In this document: piece after piece, positions 42,663-51,952 of the stretch
How the letters are laid out: every line of letters starts with the position of its first letter
How positions within the stretch are numbered: position 1 is the stretch's first letter
NCBI GenBank assembly: GCA_048268485.1
Contig: JBLWVL010000007.1
Coordinates: 1-64,000 of the forward strand
Direction: 5' to 3'
DNA length: 64,000 nucleotides
From: Oceanospirillum sp048268485
Lineage (GTDB): Bacteria > Pseudomonadota > Gammaproteobacteria > Pseudomonadales > Halomonadaceae
Notes under the pieces: model-generated
Told to the model about the DNA's origin: nothing
What the model saw: the letters and a program-made list of their open reading frames with translations, nothing else
The model's database searches: none
Made by a program: the position numbers and the translations under genes

Positions 42663-43964
42663 TTACTGGCTTCGGGCCAGAACTCGCCGTGCCAGTGGTT
42701 CTACCACCTTGGAACCGTGGGCGCGGATACCATCATGTTGCCATTCCGGATGCAGCCACACATTGGCACCGTTAATCGCGGCGGCGGTTTTCAGAGATTC
42801 ACCCATATCAACATAATAATCCTGTTGGTAGACGATACACTCCACCGGTACGGTATTTTTTGCCAGTTGCTCAAGGTCGTACAGTTTCGGCCAGTCATCT
42901 TTCGCGGCCAGTAACTCGGCCACGGCTTTAAAGCCCTGCAGCTGGCCGTAATCCTCTAACATATCCGGACGCACGGTTTCGCCATAAAAACTCACCCCAA
43001 GTTGTGCTTCACCGGTTGGGGATGTTTCTGAATTTAATAAGCGAGCCGGATCGAAACCTCCGTGGCGCTGCATTGCGCCTTCTGCCGCCCAGTTGCTGGC
43101 GGTTTGCTCGCAATAGATGGCTTCATGTAGCAGCACATATAGCGGATTGGTCTCATAACTGGCCTGCTGACGGATCTGCTCAATAAAGCCATAGCGCAGC
43201 TGAGATTCACCGGAGCTTGCTACAAACGGGTTATCCAGCAGAGCGTGAACCTTGGAGAAACCCGAGGTGGTGCCCAGCAACATGCCCAGATCAAGGAAAC
43301 GGCGGGCGGTCATCACGCCATCACGGCCCAGGGGATAAGGCGATGCCTCAAGCAGCTCAACAATGCGCTGTACCTTAGCAATATCTTCCGGATAGGTTCG
43401 GTAATACGCCTGACTGCGCTGGTAGACAGTGTTCACCAGCAGATCATAGGTGGCGGGGGCATCCGCCAGCAGCATAGGCGGCAAACCGCCGCAGATCATC
43501 ACACCCGCCAGCGCGTCCGGCTGTACGCTCAGGTAATGACAGCTGATAAAACCACCAAAACTTTGTCCCAGCAGATACCACTGGGCACTGCCAAACTCCC
43601 GTGTGCGCAGCTGTTCCAGGTCCCGCACGATATTGTCGGCCCGAAACTGACTGATATAGGTCAGCTGATCTTCGGGGTTGGGCAGAGACTCGCACAGTTC
43701 CGGGCCGATGCCGTGACTACGACCTGTACCGCGCTGATCCATCAGCACCACTCGGAAATGATCCAGCATAAAATCCAGCCAGGGGATGCTGTAGGGATCC
43801 TTTGGTGCTTCAAAACCGGGACCGCCCTGTAAAAATACACAGATCGGTGCGTCGGCGTGGCGGGTGATTTCACGGGCAAACAGATTGATTGGCTGGCCCT
43901 CTGGCTGGCTGTAATCCAGCGGAACGCTAAGATGAATATCCCGGATGGTAAAAAGATTAGGCAT
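42663..43964 (-). CDS. Alpha/beta-hydrolase, proline iminopeptidase-like (S33)
   Basis: This 433-residue hydrolase is of the S33 peptidase group. The oxyanion region is FLQGGPGFEAP, the strand-loop MDQRGTGRS follows, and the nucleophile elbow is GQSFGG. The catalytic His is probably in WQHDGIRAHG near the C-terminus. Such enzymes cleave N-terminal proline or related small peptides. No signal peptide is present, so it is cytosolic. It is convergent with the methyltransferase gene. Confidence 0.88.
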   Translation of the reverse strand: MPNLFTIRDIHLSVPLDYSQPEGQPINLFAREITRHADAPICVFLQGGPGFEAPKDPYSIPWLDFMLDHFRVVLMDQRGTGRSHGIGPELCESLPNPEDQLTYISQFRADNIVRDLEQLRTREFGSAQWYLLGQSFGGFISCHYLSVQPDALAGVMICGGLPPMLLADAPATYDLLVNTVYQRSQAYYRTYPEDIAKVQRIVELLEASPYPLGRDGVMTARRFLDLGMLLGTTSGFSKVHALLDNPFVASSGESQLRYGFIEQIRQQASYETNPLYVLLHEAIYCEQTASNWAAEGAMQRHGGFDPARLLNSETSPTGEAQLGVSFYGETVRPDMLEDYGQLQGFKAVAELLAAKDDWPKLYDLEQLAKNTVPVECIVYQQDYYVDMGESLKTAAAINGANVWLHPEWQHDGIRAHGSKVVEPLARRVLARSQ

Positions 43965-44228
43965 GAAATGTCCTTGCTGTCGGTGGTCTGACGGTTTCGG
44001 AAAAAGTTCTGAATGACGATTACCGGGTAGCTTAAACGAAATACGCCTGTCAGGAGAGTCGCTGGTCGGGGCAATACGAATTTTTTTAAGTAAAAGAAGT
44101 CCCTGGGTGTTATGTAAGGTCTGTCCATCATCTATACCGATAACCCTTTTCGCTTTTACTGGACGGGTCAGGCAGGGAAGGTTTAGTCTCAGGGGGCTTG
44201 CTTACTTTTTCCGGGAGATTTAACGGTT

Positions 44229-45677
44229 ATGAATGATGTTGCTACTGCTTTGTCCTTGGAATCGCAGAAAGACCATGCTGAGTTATCAGATGCATTGAAT
44301 CAGCAACGCATGGCGTTCAGGCAGTCCGGGCAGGAGGATTATCATCAGCGTTGTCAGCACCTGAAGAGCCTGAAGCGTCTGCTGCTGGAGAATCAGTCGG
44401 ATATTATAGCGGCGATCAACCGGGATTACGGCAACCGCTCGTACCACGAAACCCTGATTGCAGAAGTGATTACTGTGGTGAGTGATATCGATCATACCCT
44501 GAAACATCTGAAAAAATGGATGCGCGTACAACGGCGCGGCATCGACATGATGCTTTATCCGGGGGCGAAGAATCGTGTTATTCCTCAGGCAGTGGGTGTT
44601 GTGGGCTTAATTATCCCCTGGAATTTTCCTCTGAATCTGGGGTTTTCAGGCCTGACGGCGGCTTTTGCGGCGGGCAACCGCGCTATGGTCAAGATGTCGG
44701 AGAACTCTGTACATTTCAGTGAGCTATTGATTCAGCTGGCACCGGATTATTTTTCTGCGGATAAACTCCGGTTTTTCACAGAAACCGGAAATGTCGGTGT
44801 GGCATTTTCCAGGCTCCCGTTTGATCATCTGATGTTCACCGGTTCCGGACAGACAGGCCGTAAAGTGATGGCGGCTGCGGCTGAAAATCTGACACCGGTA
44901 ACGTTAGAGCTGGGGGGGAAATCCCCGGCGGTGATCGATCCTGAATACCCTCTGGCGAAGGCGGTAGAGCGCCTGATGTTTGTGAAACAGTTTAATGCCG
45001 GCCAGATCTGCACCACGGTGGATTATGTTTTTGTCCATGGGGGCCAGTTAAACGCTTTTGTGGCCGAGGTGAAACGCTGGGTCGGCCAGCATTGTGCGGA
45101 TATTCACAGTAAAGATTATACCTCAGTGATTGATGACCGGGCTTTCCAGCGTTTGCTGGATACCCTGGCGGATGCCCGGGATAAGGGGGCTGAGGTGATC
45201 AATCTGACCGGACAGGAGCCTGATGCCGCCAGTCGTAAGCTGCCGCTGACTCTGGTACTGAACTCAACGGATGAGATGATCATCGATCAGCGGGAAACCT
45301 TCGGTCCGATTCTGATGGTGAAGACCTATACCGATCCGCAGGACGTGATCGATTATGTGAATGACAGGGATCGACCATTGGCACTGTACCCTTTCAGTAA
45401 TAATAAGCCGCTGGTAAAGCGTTATATCGGCAATATTCTCTCCGGTGGGGTATCCGTGAACGATGCGCTCTTCCATGTGGGTCAACATGATCTGCCTTTC
45501 GGAGGTATTGGCGGCAGTGGTATGGGGCATTATCACGGTTATGAAGGCTTTCTGACCTTCTCGAAACTGCGGCCTGTTTTCTATCAGGCTGCGTTTTCAC
45601 CTATGAAATATCTGATGCCGCCTTACGGCAAAACTGCTGATCGTATGCTGGGGCTGATCGCTAAGCTCAAACTTTAG
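44229..45677 (+). CDS. Coniferyl aldehyde dehydrogenase-type enzyme
   Basis: This 482-residue aldehyde dehydrogenase is of the group annotated as coniferyl aldehyde dehydrogenase (CalB). The opening MNDVATALSLESQKDHAEL and the PWNFPLNLGFSGL segment are typical. The catalytic Glu is in LELGGKSP and the Cys in FNAGQICTTVDYVFVH. The C-terminus carries the membrane-proximal pattern of fatty-aldehyde enzymes only weakly. The substrate is likely an aromatic or long-chain aldehyde; no lignin-degradation genes are adjacent, so the coniferyl name is a family label. Confidence 0.88.
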   Translation: MNDVATALSLESQKDHAELSDALNQQRMAFRQSGQEDYHQRCQHLKSLKRLLLENQSDIIAAINRDYGNRSYHETLIAEVITVVSDIDHTLKHLKKWMRVQRRGIDMMLYPGAKNRVIPQAVGVVGLIIPWNFPLNLGFSGLTAAFAAGNRAMVKMSENSVHFSELLIQLAPDYFSADKLRFFTETGNVGVAFSRLPFDHLMFTGSGQTGRKVMAAAAENLTPVTLELGGKSPAVIDPEYPLAKAVERLMFVKQFNAGQICTTVDYVFVHGGQLNAFVAEVKRWVGQHCADIHSKDYTSVIDDRAFQRLLDTLADARDKGAEVINLTGQEPDAASRKLPLTLVLNSTDEMIIDQRETFGPILMVKTYTDPQDVIDYVNDRDRPLALYPFSNNKPLVKRYIGNILSGGVSVNDALFHVGQHDLPFGGIGGSGMGHYHGYEGFLTFSKLRPVFYQAAFSPMKYLMPPYGKTADRMLGLIAKLKL

Positions 45678-45870
45678 ACCCTGTTCGAGGTATAGGATGA
45701 GTCGCCGGGGCATGGGATGACTCCGCAACGACAGTAAAATACGACGGGTACAGTAAAAACCTGCTGGCCCTAACGCTCGCTGGCAGCTGTGAGTGCTCAG
45801 CAAGTTCTGCTTACTATTAATAATCTCTAACTGCTATCAACAGGCTCAGGCTGTGATCAACAGATTCTGA

Positions 45871-46770
45871 CTACGAGTTGCTATGGCAGCGTTTTAATTC
45901 ACTGATCAACTCTTTGATGAGTGGTGTTAAAACTGCATTTTTCAGGGTTATCAGCATCACAGGGATCTCATAATGATACTGCTCTGGCAAAATCGCTTTT
46001 AGCTGGCCCTTTTCGACCCATTGATTCGCATAGTGCTCTGGCAGATAGCCGATAAACCGGCCAGACAGCACCATATGAGCAATGCCCTGATCATGGTAAG
46101 CCGTGGCGGTATTCTGATAATTTAACCCGTCATTTCGGGTTTCTTTATCTCTCTGATAGTGGCTGGAGACAATTTCAGCCTCTTGTAGCAAGGCTTCACG
46201 GTGATCATCATCGCAATCAAACAATGGATGTTCTTTAGAGCAATACAAGTAGTTCACTTCGTCCTGTAATGGGTAGTAGTCCAGCCCACGAATAGGATGA
46301 CGGCTCACACCCAGTCCCACCATAGAACGCCCGCTGATAACCGATGTTTCGACTTCTCTTGCTTCACACACGTTGATTTCAAACTGAATGGAATCGCTCT
46401 TATCTCTGAGTGCTGCGATCGCTTTTGAGATTCCACAGCGCGGATCGTTAACCAGATTATCAATCGTGGCGATGGTGGCGCGGCCTGTCAGCTCATTTTT
46501 GGAACTGGCAACGGTCGCCGCAAAGGCTTCGCATTGCCTGAGCAGTTCCAGACTGGCCTGATAGGTGACACGTCCGGGCTCTGTTATCTCAAAACCGCTT
46601 CGTCCACGTTTGCATAACGTCAGGCCCAGCCGGATCTCCAGGTCAGACAGATGGGAGCTGATGGTTGATCGCCCGATGTTTAACCTTGATTCAGCTGCCG
46701 ATAAACCGCCGGACTCAACAATTGCAACAAAGATTCTTAAGAGTTTTAAGTCGACATCATGGACCTGCAT
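45871..46770 (-). CDS. LysR-family regulator beside the hut genes
   Basis: This 299-residue LysR protein has the helix-turn-helix start DLKLLRIFVAIVESGGLSAAESRLNIGRSTISSHLSDLE, then a long effector domain. The ATG at 46770 has GGAG 10 nt upstream, better than the start at 46803. It is divergent from hutH, and the 185-bp gap holds three tandem 14-15-bp repeats. Because no HutC gene is present, this is the likely regulator of histidine degradation here, probably responding to urocanate or histidine. That role is inferred from position only. Confidence 0.88.
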   Translation of the reverse strand: MQVHDVDLKLLRIFVAIVESGGLSAAESRLNIGRSTISSHLSDLEIRLGLTLCKRGRSGFEITEPGRVTYQASLELLRQCEAFAATVASSKNELTGRATIATIDNLVNDPRCGISKAIAALRDKSDSIQFEINVCEAREVETSVISGRSMVGLGVSRHPIRGLDYYPLQDEVNYLYCSKEHPLFDCDDDHREALLQEAEIVSSHYQRDKETRNDGLNYQNTATAYHDQGIAHMVLSGRFIGYLPEHYANQWVEKGQLKAILPEQYHYEIPVMLITLKNAVLTPLIKELISELKRCHSNS

Positions 46771-46814
46771 ATAAGAATTTCTCCGCTGCGTTGCAGCTCT
46801 CATCTTTTGCTCGG

Positions 46815-46859
46815 TAACTTTTGTTTGATAGCTTTTTGTTCGATAACTTTTGTTTGATA
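46815..46859. promoter_or_regulatory. Three tandem repeats before hutH, probable operator
   Basis: TAACTTTTGTTTGA occurs at 46815-46828 and 46844-46857, with a variant TAGCTTTTTGTTCGA between them (46829-46843). The three copies are contiguous, with a period of 14-15 bp, and lie in the divergent LysR-hutH region about 100 bp upstream of hutH. They are a strong candidate operator. Confidence 0.55.
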
Positions 46860-46955
46860 AATCCGGAATAACGCTCGGATATTCTTTATCTATAAAACAT
46901 AGGTTGCAAGATATAGTTCTGCCAGAAGCTAGATTTTCACCGGAGAACTATAAAA

Positions 46956-48467
46956 ATGACATTTAAATACGGGGTAGATACCCTCACTGTTGAATGGGTC
47001 AACGGCATCGCCAACGGCTCTGTTGAAACTGAGCTCTGCGCGGAAGCAAAAGATAAAATCAACGCCAGTCGGAAAAATGTTGAGCATATGGCCAGCTCAG
47101 ATTCTGCGGTATATGGCATTAATACCGGTTTTGGCCCTCTGTGTGATACCCAGATCTCTCCTGCTGAGACTAATCTGCTACAAAAAAACCTGCTGATCAC
47201 CCATGCGGTTGGTGTAGGTAGCCCCATCAACAAGTCAATCTCTAAGCTGATGCTGATTACCAAAATCCACGCGCTAAGTCAGGGGTTTTCGGGTATTCGT
47301 CTTGAAGTCGTTGAGAGAATGCTCAAATTTTTAGAGCTGGACCTGATTCCTGTCGTCCCAGAGCAGGGTTCAGTGGGAGCTTCAGGAGATTTAGCACCAC
47401 TTTCACATCTGTTTTTACCGTTAATCGGTGAAGGTGAGTTCTGGCAGGGTTCAGAAACGGTACCGGCGATCTCTCTGTTAAAAGCCCATAACTTAGCGCC
47501 TATGGAGCTTGAAGCTAAAGAAGGGTTGGCGCTGATTAACGGCACTCAGTTTATCCTGTCTCATGCCATTACCGCACTGGTCAAAATGCGCTACCTGCTG
47601 GATTTAGCGGACTTAGCAGGTGCTATGAGCATTGAAGGTATGCAGGGAAGTTCGTCACCTTTCAGAGCAGAACTGCACCAGACCCGACCATTTCCGGGCT
47701 GCGTAGAAGTGGCCGCCAGAATGCGGGGCTTTTTTGACGGTTCGCAAAATATGGCATCGCATACCAACTGTGATCGTGTGCAGGACCCTTACTCACTGCG
47801 TTGTATTCCTCAGGTGCATGGAGCATCCCGAAACGCCTATAAACATCTGAAAGAGTTAGCTGAGATTGAAATGAACTCAGTGACGGATAACCCTATTGTG
47901 ATCAGCCAGGAAGAAGCCATTTCCGGCGGCAGCTTCCACGGTCAACCTTTGGCGATGGCATTGGATTATGTGTCTATCGCGGCGGCTGAGTTGGGTAATA
48001 TTGCTGATCGGCGTTGTTATTTACTCCTTGAGGGGATGCACGGCCTGCCAAGAATGTTAACCGAGTCCGGTGGTTTAAACTCCGGCCTGATGATTCCTCA
48101 ATATGCCACCGCCGCTTTAGTAACAGAAAACAAATCACTCTGTTTCCCACCATCAGCGGATAGCGTACCAACCTCAATGGGGCAGGAAGATCATGTCTCT
48201 ATGGGCAGTATTTCGGGTCGTAAACTCAATCAGATCCTTGGAAATCTGGATAAAATTTTAGCCATTGAACTGATGTATGCCGCCCAGGCGATCGATTTCA
48301 GACGCCCGAATACCTGTTCAGAAACGATCGAGCAGAACCATCAGATTATCCGTCGCAAAGTCGCTAAGTTAGAAGAAGACAGACTGTTAAAACCTGACAT
48401 CGACGCCATGATCGAGCTGGTTCAGACACAGGCACTCTGTGTTGATTCGCCAGTAAAACACGCTTAA
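46956..48467 (+). CDS. hutH: Histidine ammonia-lyase
   Basis: This enzyme removes ammonia from L-histidine to give trans-urocanate, the first step of histidine degradation. The 503 residues fit the family. The self-made MIO cofactor comes from A142-S143-G144 in GSVGASGDLAPLSH. The active-site Tyr region VYGINTGFGPL and the later FRRPNTCSE-like end are intact. It is the first gene of hutHUIG, 28 bp before hutU, and is read divergently from the LysR gene. Confidence 0.97.
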   Translation: MTFKYGVDTLTVEWVNGIANGSVETELCAEAKDKINASRKNVEHMASSDSAVYGINTGFGPLCDTQISPAETNLLQKNLLITHAVGVGSPINKSISKLMLITKIHALSQGFSGIRLEVVERMLKFLELDLIPVVPEQGSVGASGDLAPLSHLFLPLIGEGEFWQGSETVPAISLLKAHNLAPMELEAKEGLALINGTQFILSHAITALVKMRYLLDLADLAGAMSIEGMQGSSSPFRAELHQTRPFPGCVEVAARMRGFFDGSQNMASHTNCDRVQDPYSLRCIPQVHGASRNAYKHLKELAEIEMNSVTDNPIVISQEEAISGGSFHGQPLAMALDYVSIAAAELGNIADRRCYLLLEGMHGLPRMLTESGGLNSGLMIPQYATAALVTENKSLCFPPSADSVPTSMGQEDHVSMGSISGRKLNQILGNLDKILAIELMYAAQAIDFRRPNTCSETIEQNHQIIRRKVAKLEEDRLLKPDIDAMIELVQTQALCVDSPVKHA

Positions 48468-48495
48468 ACCGGGAAAACATAAGGAGACGCTAACA

Positions 48496-50508
48496 ATGAA
48501 TGATATCCATCTTTTTCAACAAACGATTAAGCAAGGCATCCCTGCGAGTTTACCCGCTGCAAGGCCATACCCGGAAAACGCCAACCGGGCACCGAAACGA
48601 AAAGATATTTTAAGTCTGGAAGAAAAACAGCTGGCAGTGCGCAATGCACTGCGCTACTTCCCGAAAGAGTGGCATGCAGAACTGGCTCCTGAGTTCGCCA
48701 AAGAGCTGAACGACTATGGCCGGATCTATATGTACCGTTTTAAGCCTGAGCACTCATTGAGCGCGCGTTCTATTGAGGATTATCCGGCTAAATGCCAGCA
48801 GGCTGCTGCGATCATGCTGATGATCGACAATAACTTAGATCCGGCGGTGGCTCAGCATCCGGAAGAACTGATCACCTATGGCGGCAATGGCGCAGTATTC
48901 CAGAACTGGGCACAGTATCTTCTGACCATGAAGTATCTGAGTGAGATGGAATCGGATCAGACACTGCATATGTATTCCGGCCACCCGATGGGCCTGTTCC
49001 CTTCTTCTGAAGAGGCACCAAGGGTTGTTGTGACTAACGGTATGATGATCCCGAACTATTCCAAACCGGACGATTGGGAAAAATTCAATGCTCTGGGTGT
49101 AACCCAATACGGCCAGATGACCGCCGGATCCTTTATGTACATAGGTCCGCAGGGTATTGTTCACGGTACAACCATTACGGTGATGAATGCCTTCCGTAAG
49201 GTACTGAATAAAGGTGAAAGCCCGAAAGGTAAGATCTTCTTAACCGCAGGTCTGGGCGGTATGAGTGGTGCTCAGCCTAAAGCGGGCAACATCGCTGACT
49301 GTATTACTGTCTGTGCTGAAGTGAACCCTAAAGCGGCCATCAAACGCCATGAGCAGGGCTGGGTAGACGAACTGGTTGATAATATGCCGGATCTGGTTGC
49401 CCGTGTCCGCAAAGCACAGGACAACGAAGAGGTGGTTTCCATTGCCTTTATCGGCAATGTGGTCGATGTCTGGGAAAGCTTTCTGGCTGAAGATATCTTT
49501 GTACATTTAGGCTCAGACCAGACCTCTCTGCATAACCCCTGGTCCGGTGGTTACTATCCGGCAGACATTAGCTACGAAGAGTCAAACCGTTTGATTCGTG
49601 AAGAGCCGGAAGTCTTTAAAGAAAAAGTACAGGCCACACTGAAGCGCCACGCCGATGCGGTCAATAAGCATACGGCAAAGGGCACCTATTTCTTTGATTA
49701 CGGTAATGCCTTCTTGCTTGAAGCATCACGGGCGGGCGGTGATGTGATGGCTGAAAACGGTATCGACTTCAAATATCCCTCTTATGTTCAGGATATCCTG
49801 GGACCGATGTGTTTTGACTATGGTTTTGGCCCCTTCCGCTGGGTTTGTACTTCAGGGAATCCGGATGACCTGGATAAAACGGATGAGATTGCAGCGAAGG
49901 TACTGGAACGCATTATGCGGGACTCTCCGGAGGAGATTCAGCAGCAGATGCAGGACAACATCACCTGGATCAATGACGCGAAACAGAACAAACTCGTGGT
50001 CGGCTCACAGGCTCGTATCCTATATGCCGATGCACAGGGCCGGGCAGAAATTGCGAAGGCCTTTAATGATGCCATTAACGCCGGTGAGATTGGGCCTGTG
50101 GTTTTAGGCCGTGATCATCACGATGTCAGTGGTACTGACTCCCCTTACCGTGAAACGTCAAATATCTATGATGGCAGCCGTTTTACAGCGGATATGGCGA
50201 TTCATAACGTGATTGGTGATGGCTTCCGGGGTGCAACCTGGGTGTCGATTCACAATGGCGGCGGTGTCGGCTGGGGTGAAGTGATCAACGGTGGTTTTGG
50301 TATGCTGCTGGATGGTTCTGAAGCCTGTGAGCGTCGCCTTAAAAATATGCTGTTCTTCGATGTCAATAACGGCATTGCACGACGCAGCTGGGCCCGTAAT
50401 AAAGAAGCCAATTTTGCCATCAAGCGCGAAATGGAACGCACACCGAAACTGAAAGTCACTCTGGCCAATCAGGTTGATGATAGTTTGCTGGAAGGTTTGG
50501 ATTTTTAA
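48496..50508 (+). CDS. hutU: Urocanate hydratase, long form
   Basis: This NAD+-dependent enzyme adds water to urocanate to make 4-imidazolone-5-propionate. It has 670 residues, while the common bacterial HutU has about 555. The N-terminal block (EKQLAVRNALRYFPKEW, YMYRFKPEHSL, NNLDPAVAQHPEELITYGGNG) and the overall length closely match the vertebrate enzyme UROC1 (676). The NAD-binding segment GLGGMSGAQPKAG and the RDHHDVSGTDSPYRETSNIYDG active region are intact. AAGGAG precedes the ATG. It is co-directional with hutH. Confidence 0.96.
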   Translation: MNDIHLFQQTIKQGIPASLPAARPYPENANRAPKRKDILSLEEKQLAVRNALRYFPKEWHAELAPEFAKELNDYGRIYMYRFKPEHSLSARSIEDYPAKCQQAAAIMLMIDNNLDPAVAQHPEELITYGGNGAVFQNWAQYLLTMKYLSEMESDQTLHMYSGHPMGLFPSSEEAPRVVVTNGMMIPNYSKPDDWEKFNALGVTQYGQMTAGSFMYIGPQGIVHGTTITVMNAFRKVLNKGESPKGKIFLTAGLGGMSGAQPKAGNIADCITVCAEVNPKAAIKRHEQGWVDELVDNMPDLVARVRKAQDNEEVVSIAFIGNVVDVWESFLAEDIFVHLGSDQTSLHNPWSGGYYPADISYEESNRLIREEPEVFKEKVQATLKRHADAVNKHTAKGTYFFDYGNAFLLEASRAGGDVMAENGIDFKYPSYVQDILGPMCFDYGFGPFRWVCTSGNPDDLDKTDEIAAKVLERIMRDSPEEIQQQMQDNITWINDAKQNKLVVGSQARILYADAQGRAEIAKAFNDAINAGEIGPVVLGRDHHDVSGTDSPYRETSNIYDGSRFTADMAIHNVIGDGFRGATWVSIHNGGGVGWGEVINGGFGMLLDGSEACERRLKNMLFFDVNNGIARRSWARNKEANFAIKREMERTPKLKVTLANQVDDSLLEGLDF

Positions 50509-50528
50509 ACTTCTGGTAGCCGGCATCA

Positions 50529-50602
50529 GAATGCCATCCATTTTACGGATGGCATTCAAATTCAGTATCACCTGCAATTTAAAGCCCCCCGAGCTTGGGG
50601 GC
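50529..50602. repeat. Two hairpins between hutU and hutI
   Basis: GAATGCCATCC and GGATGGCATTC form a perfect 11-bp stem (50529-50557). A second stem, GCCCCC with GGGGGC, lies at 50584-50602. Neither has a T-run. In the middle of an operon they are more likely mRNA-stability or partial-termination elements than full terminators. Confidence 0.6.
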
Positions 50603-50662
50603 GAACCCGAATATCCCCACTTAAAAGCTATAAGAAAGTAGCGATAAGAAAGAGAGTGCCTC

Positions 50663-51952
50663 ATGACAATGACGGATACCGTGATGAATCAGAACAATAC
50701 TGATGTCCATCGCTGTGACCTTTTAATACACAACGTGTCTTTAGCGACAATGGATTACGAAACGCCAGGCCCGGTACCCCACTATGGCCAGTTAGAGGAT
50801 GGTGTGTTGGCTGTTACTGCAGGGCGTATCAGCTGGGTCGGGGCGGCATCAGAAGCTCCGGAGTTTGAAGCGATTGAACGGATTGATGGACAGAGAGGCT
50901 GGCTAACACCGGGACTGATCGATTGCCATACTCACCTGATATATGGCGGCAGTCGTGCCCGTGAATTTGAGTGGCGTTTACAGGGTGTGTCTTATGAGGA
51001 GATCGCCCGTAAAGGCGGCGGCATTGTCAGTACCGTGACCGCCACCAGAGCGGTTTCTGACGAAGAGTTATTTTCTTCAGGTTTAATGCGTTTACAGTGT
51101 CTGGTGGCTGAAGGGGTGACAACGGTTGAGATCAAATCAGGCTATGGCCTTGATACCGAAACTGAGCTGAGAATGCTGAGGGTGGCCGGTCAACTGGCAG
51201 AACATACCGGGCTGACGGTGAAGCGAACGTTTCTGGGGGCCCATGCGATTCCAGCAGAGTACAAACATGACCCGGATGCCTATCTGGATATTGTGATCAA
51301 TGAAATGCTGCCCTTAGTGGCAGAGCAGAAACTGGCAGATGCTGTGGATGTGTTCTGTGAAGGCATTGGTTTTTCACCCGAGCAAACCCGGCGCTTATTC
51401 GAAGCCGCGGTAAAACACGGCTTGCCAGTAAAAGGGCACGTTGAGCAGCTTAGTGATCTCAAAGGGGCGGTGCTGGCGGCAGAGTTTAATGCCTTGTCTG
51501 TCGATCATCTGGAATATCTGGCTGAAGAAGATTTACCGGTATTAAAGCAGGCCGGAACCGTTGCAGTGATGCTGCCGGGAGCCTTTTATTGTCTGAAAGA
51601 GACTCAGCTGCCACCGATAAAAGCGTTGTTTGAACACAATATTCCGGTGGCGGTCTCAACCGACCTGAATCCGGGAACATCCCCTGTGGCATCTCTGTTA
51701 CTCGCGATGAATCAGAGCTGTGTGTTATTTGGACTGACACCGGAGCAGGCTCTGGCGGGCACCACCTGTCATAGCGCAAAGGCACTGGGGTTAGAAAACA
51801 GCAAAGGTATGCTTAAAGTGGGTTATGACGCCGATCTGGTGTTGTGGCCAGTGGAGCACCCCAGTGAACTCAGCTATGGCATTAATATGCACCGTCCGGC
51901 AAAAATCTGGCTGGCGGGGCAAGAAGCGAAAAGAAACGGAGCGAATCAATGA
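50663..51952 (+). CDS. hutI: Imidazolonepropionase
   Basis: This amidohydrolase opens the imidazolone ring of 4-imidazolone-5-propionate to give N-formimino-L-glutamate. It has 429 residues. The metal motif is LIDCHTHLIYGGSR, followed by the substrate loop REFEWRLQGVSYEEIARKGGGI. Later ligands lie in GHVEQLSD, DHLEYL and AVSTDLNPGTSP. The ATG at 50663 has GAGAG upstream. The stop overlaps the hutG start (ATGA), so the two are coupled. Confidence 0.96.
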   Translation: MTMTDTVMNQNNTDVHRCDLLIHNVSLATMDYETPGPVPHYGQLEDGVLAVTAGRISWVGAASEAPEFEAIERIDGQRGWLTPGLIDCHTHLIYGGSRAREFEWRLQGVSYEEIARKGGGIVSTVTATRAVSDEELFSSGLMRLQCLVAEGVTTVEIKSGYGLDTETELRMLRVAGQLAEHTGLTVKRTFLGAHAIPAEYKHDPDAYLDIVINEMLPLVAEQKLADAVDVFCEGIGFSPEQTRRLFEAAVKHGLPVKGHVEQLSDLKGAVLAAEFNALSVDHLEYLAEEDLPVLKQAGTVAVMLPGAFYCLKETQLPPIKALFEHNIPVAVSTDLNPGTSPVASLLLAMNQSCVLFGLTPEQALAGTTCHSAKALGLENSKGMLKVGYDADLVLWPVEHPSELSYGINMHRPAKIWLAGQEAKRNGANQ

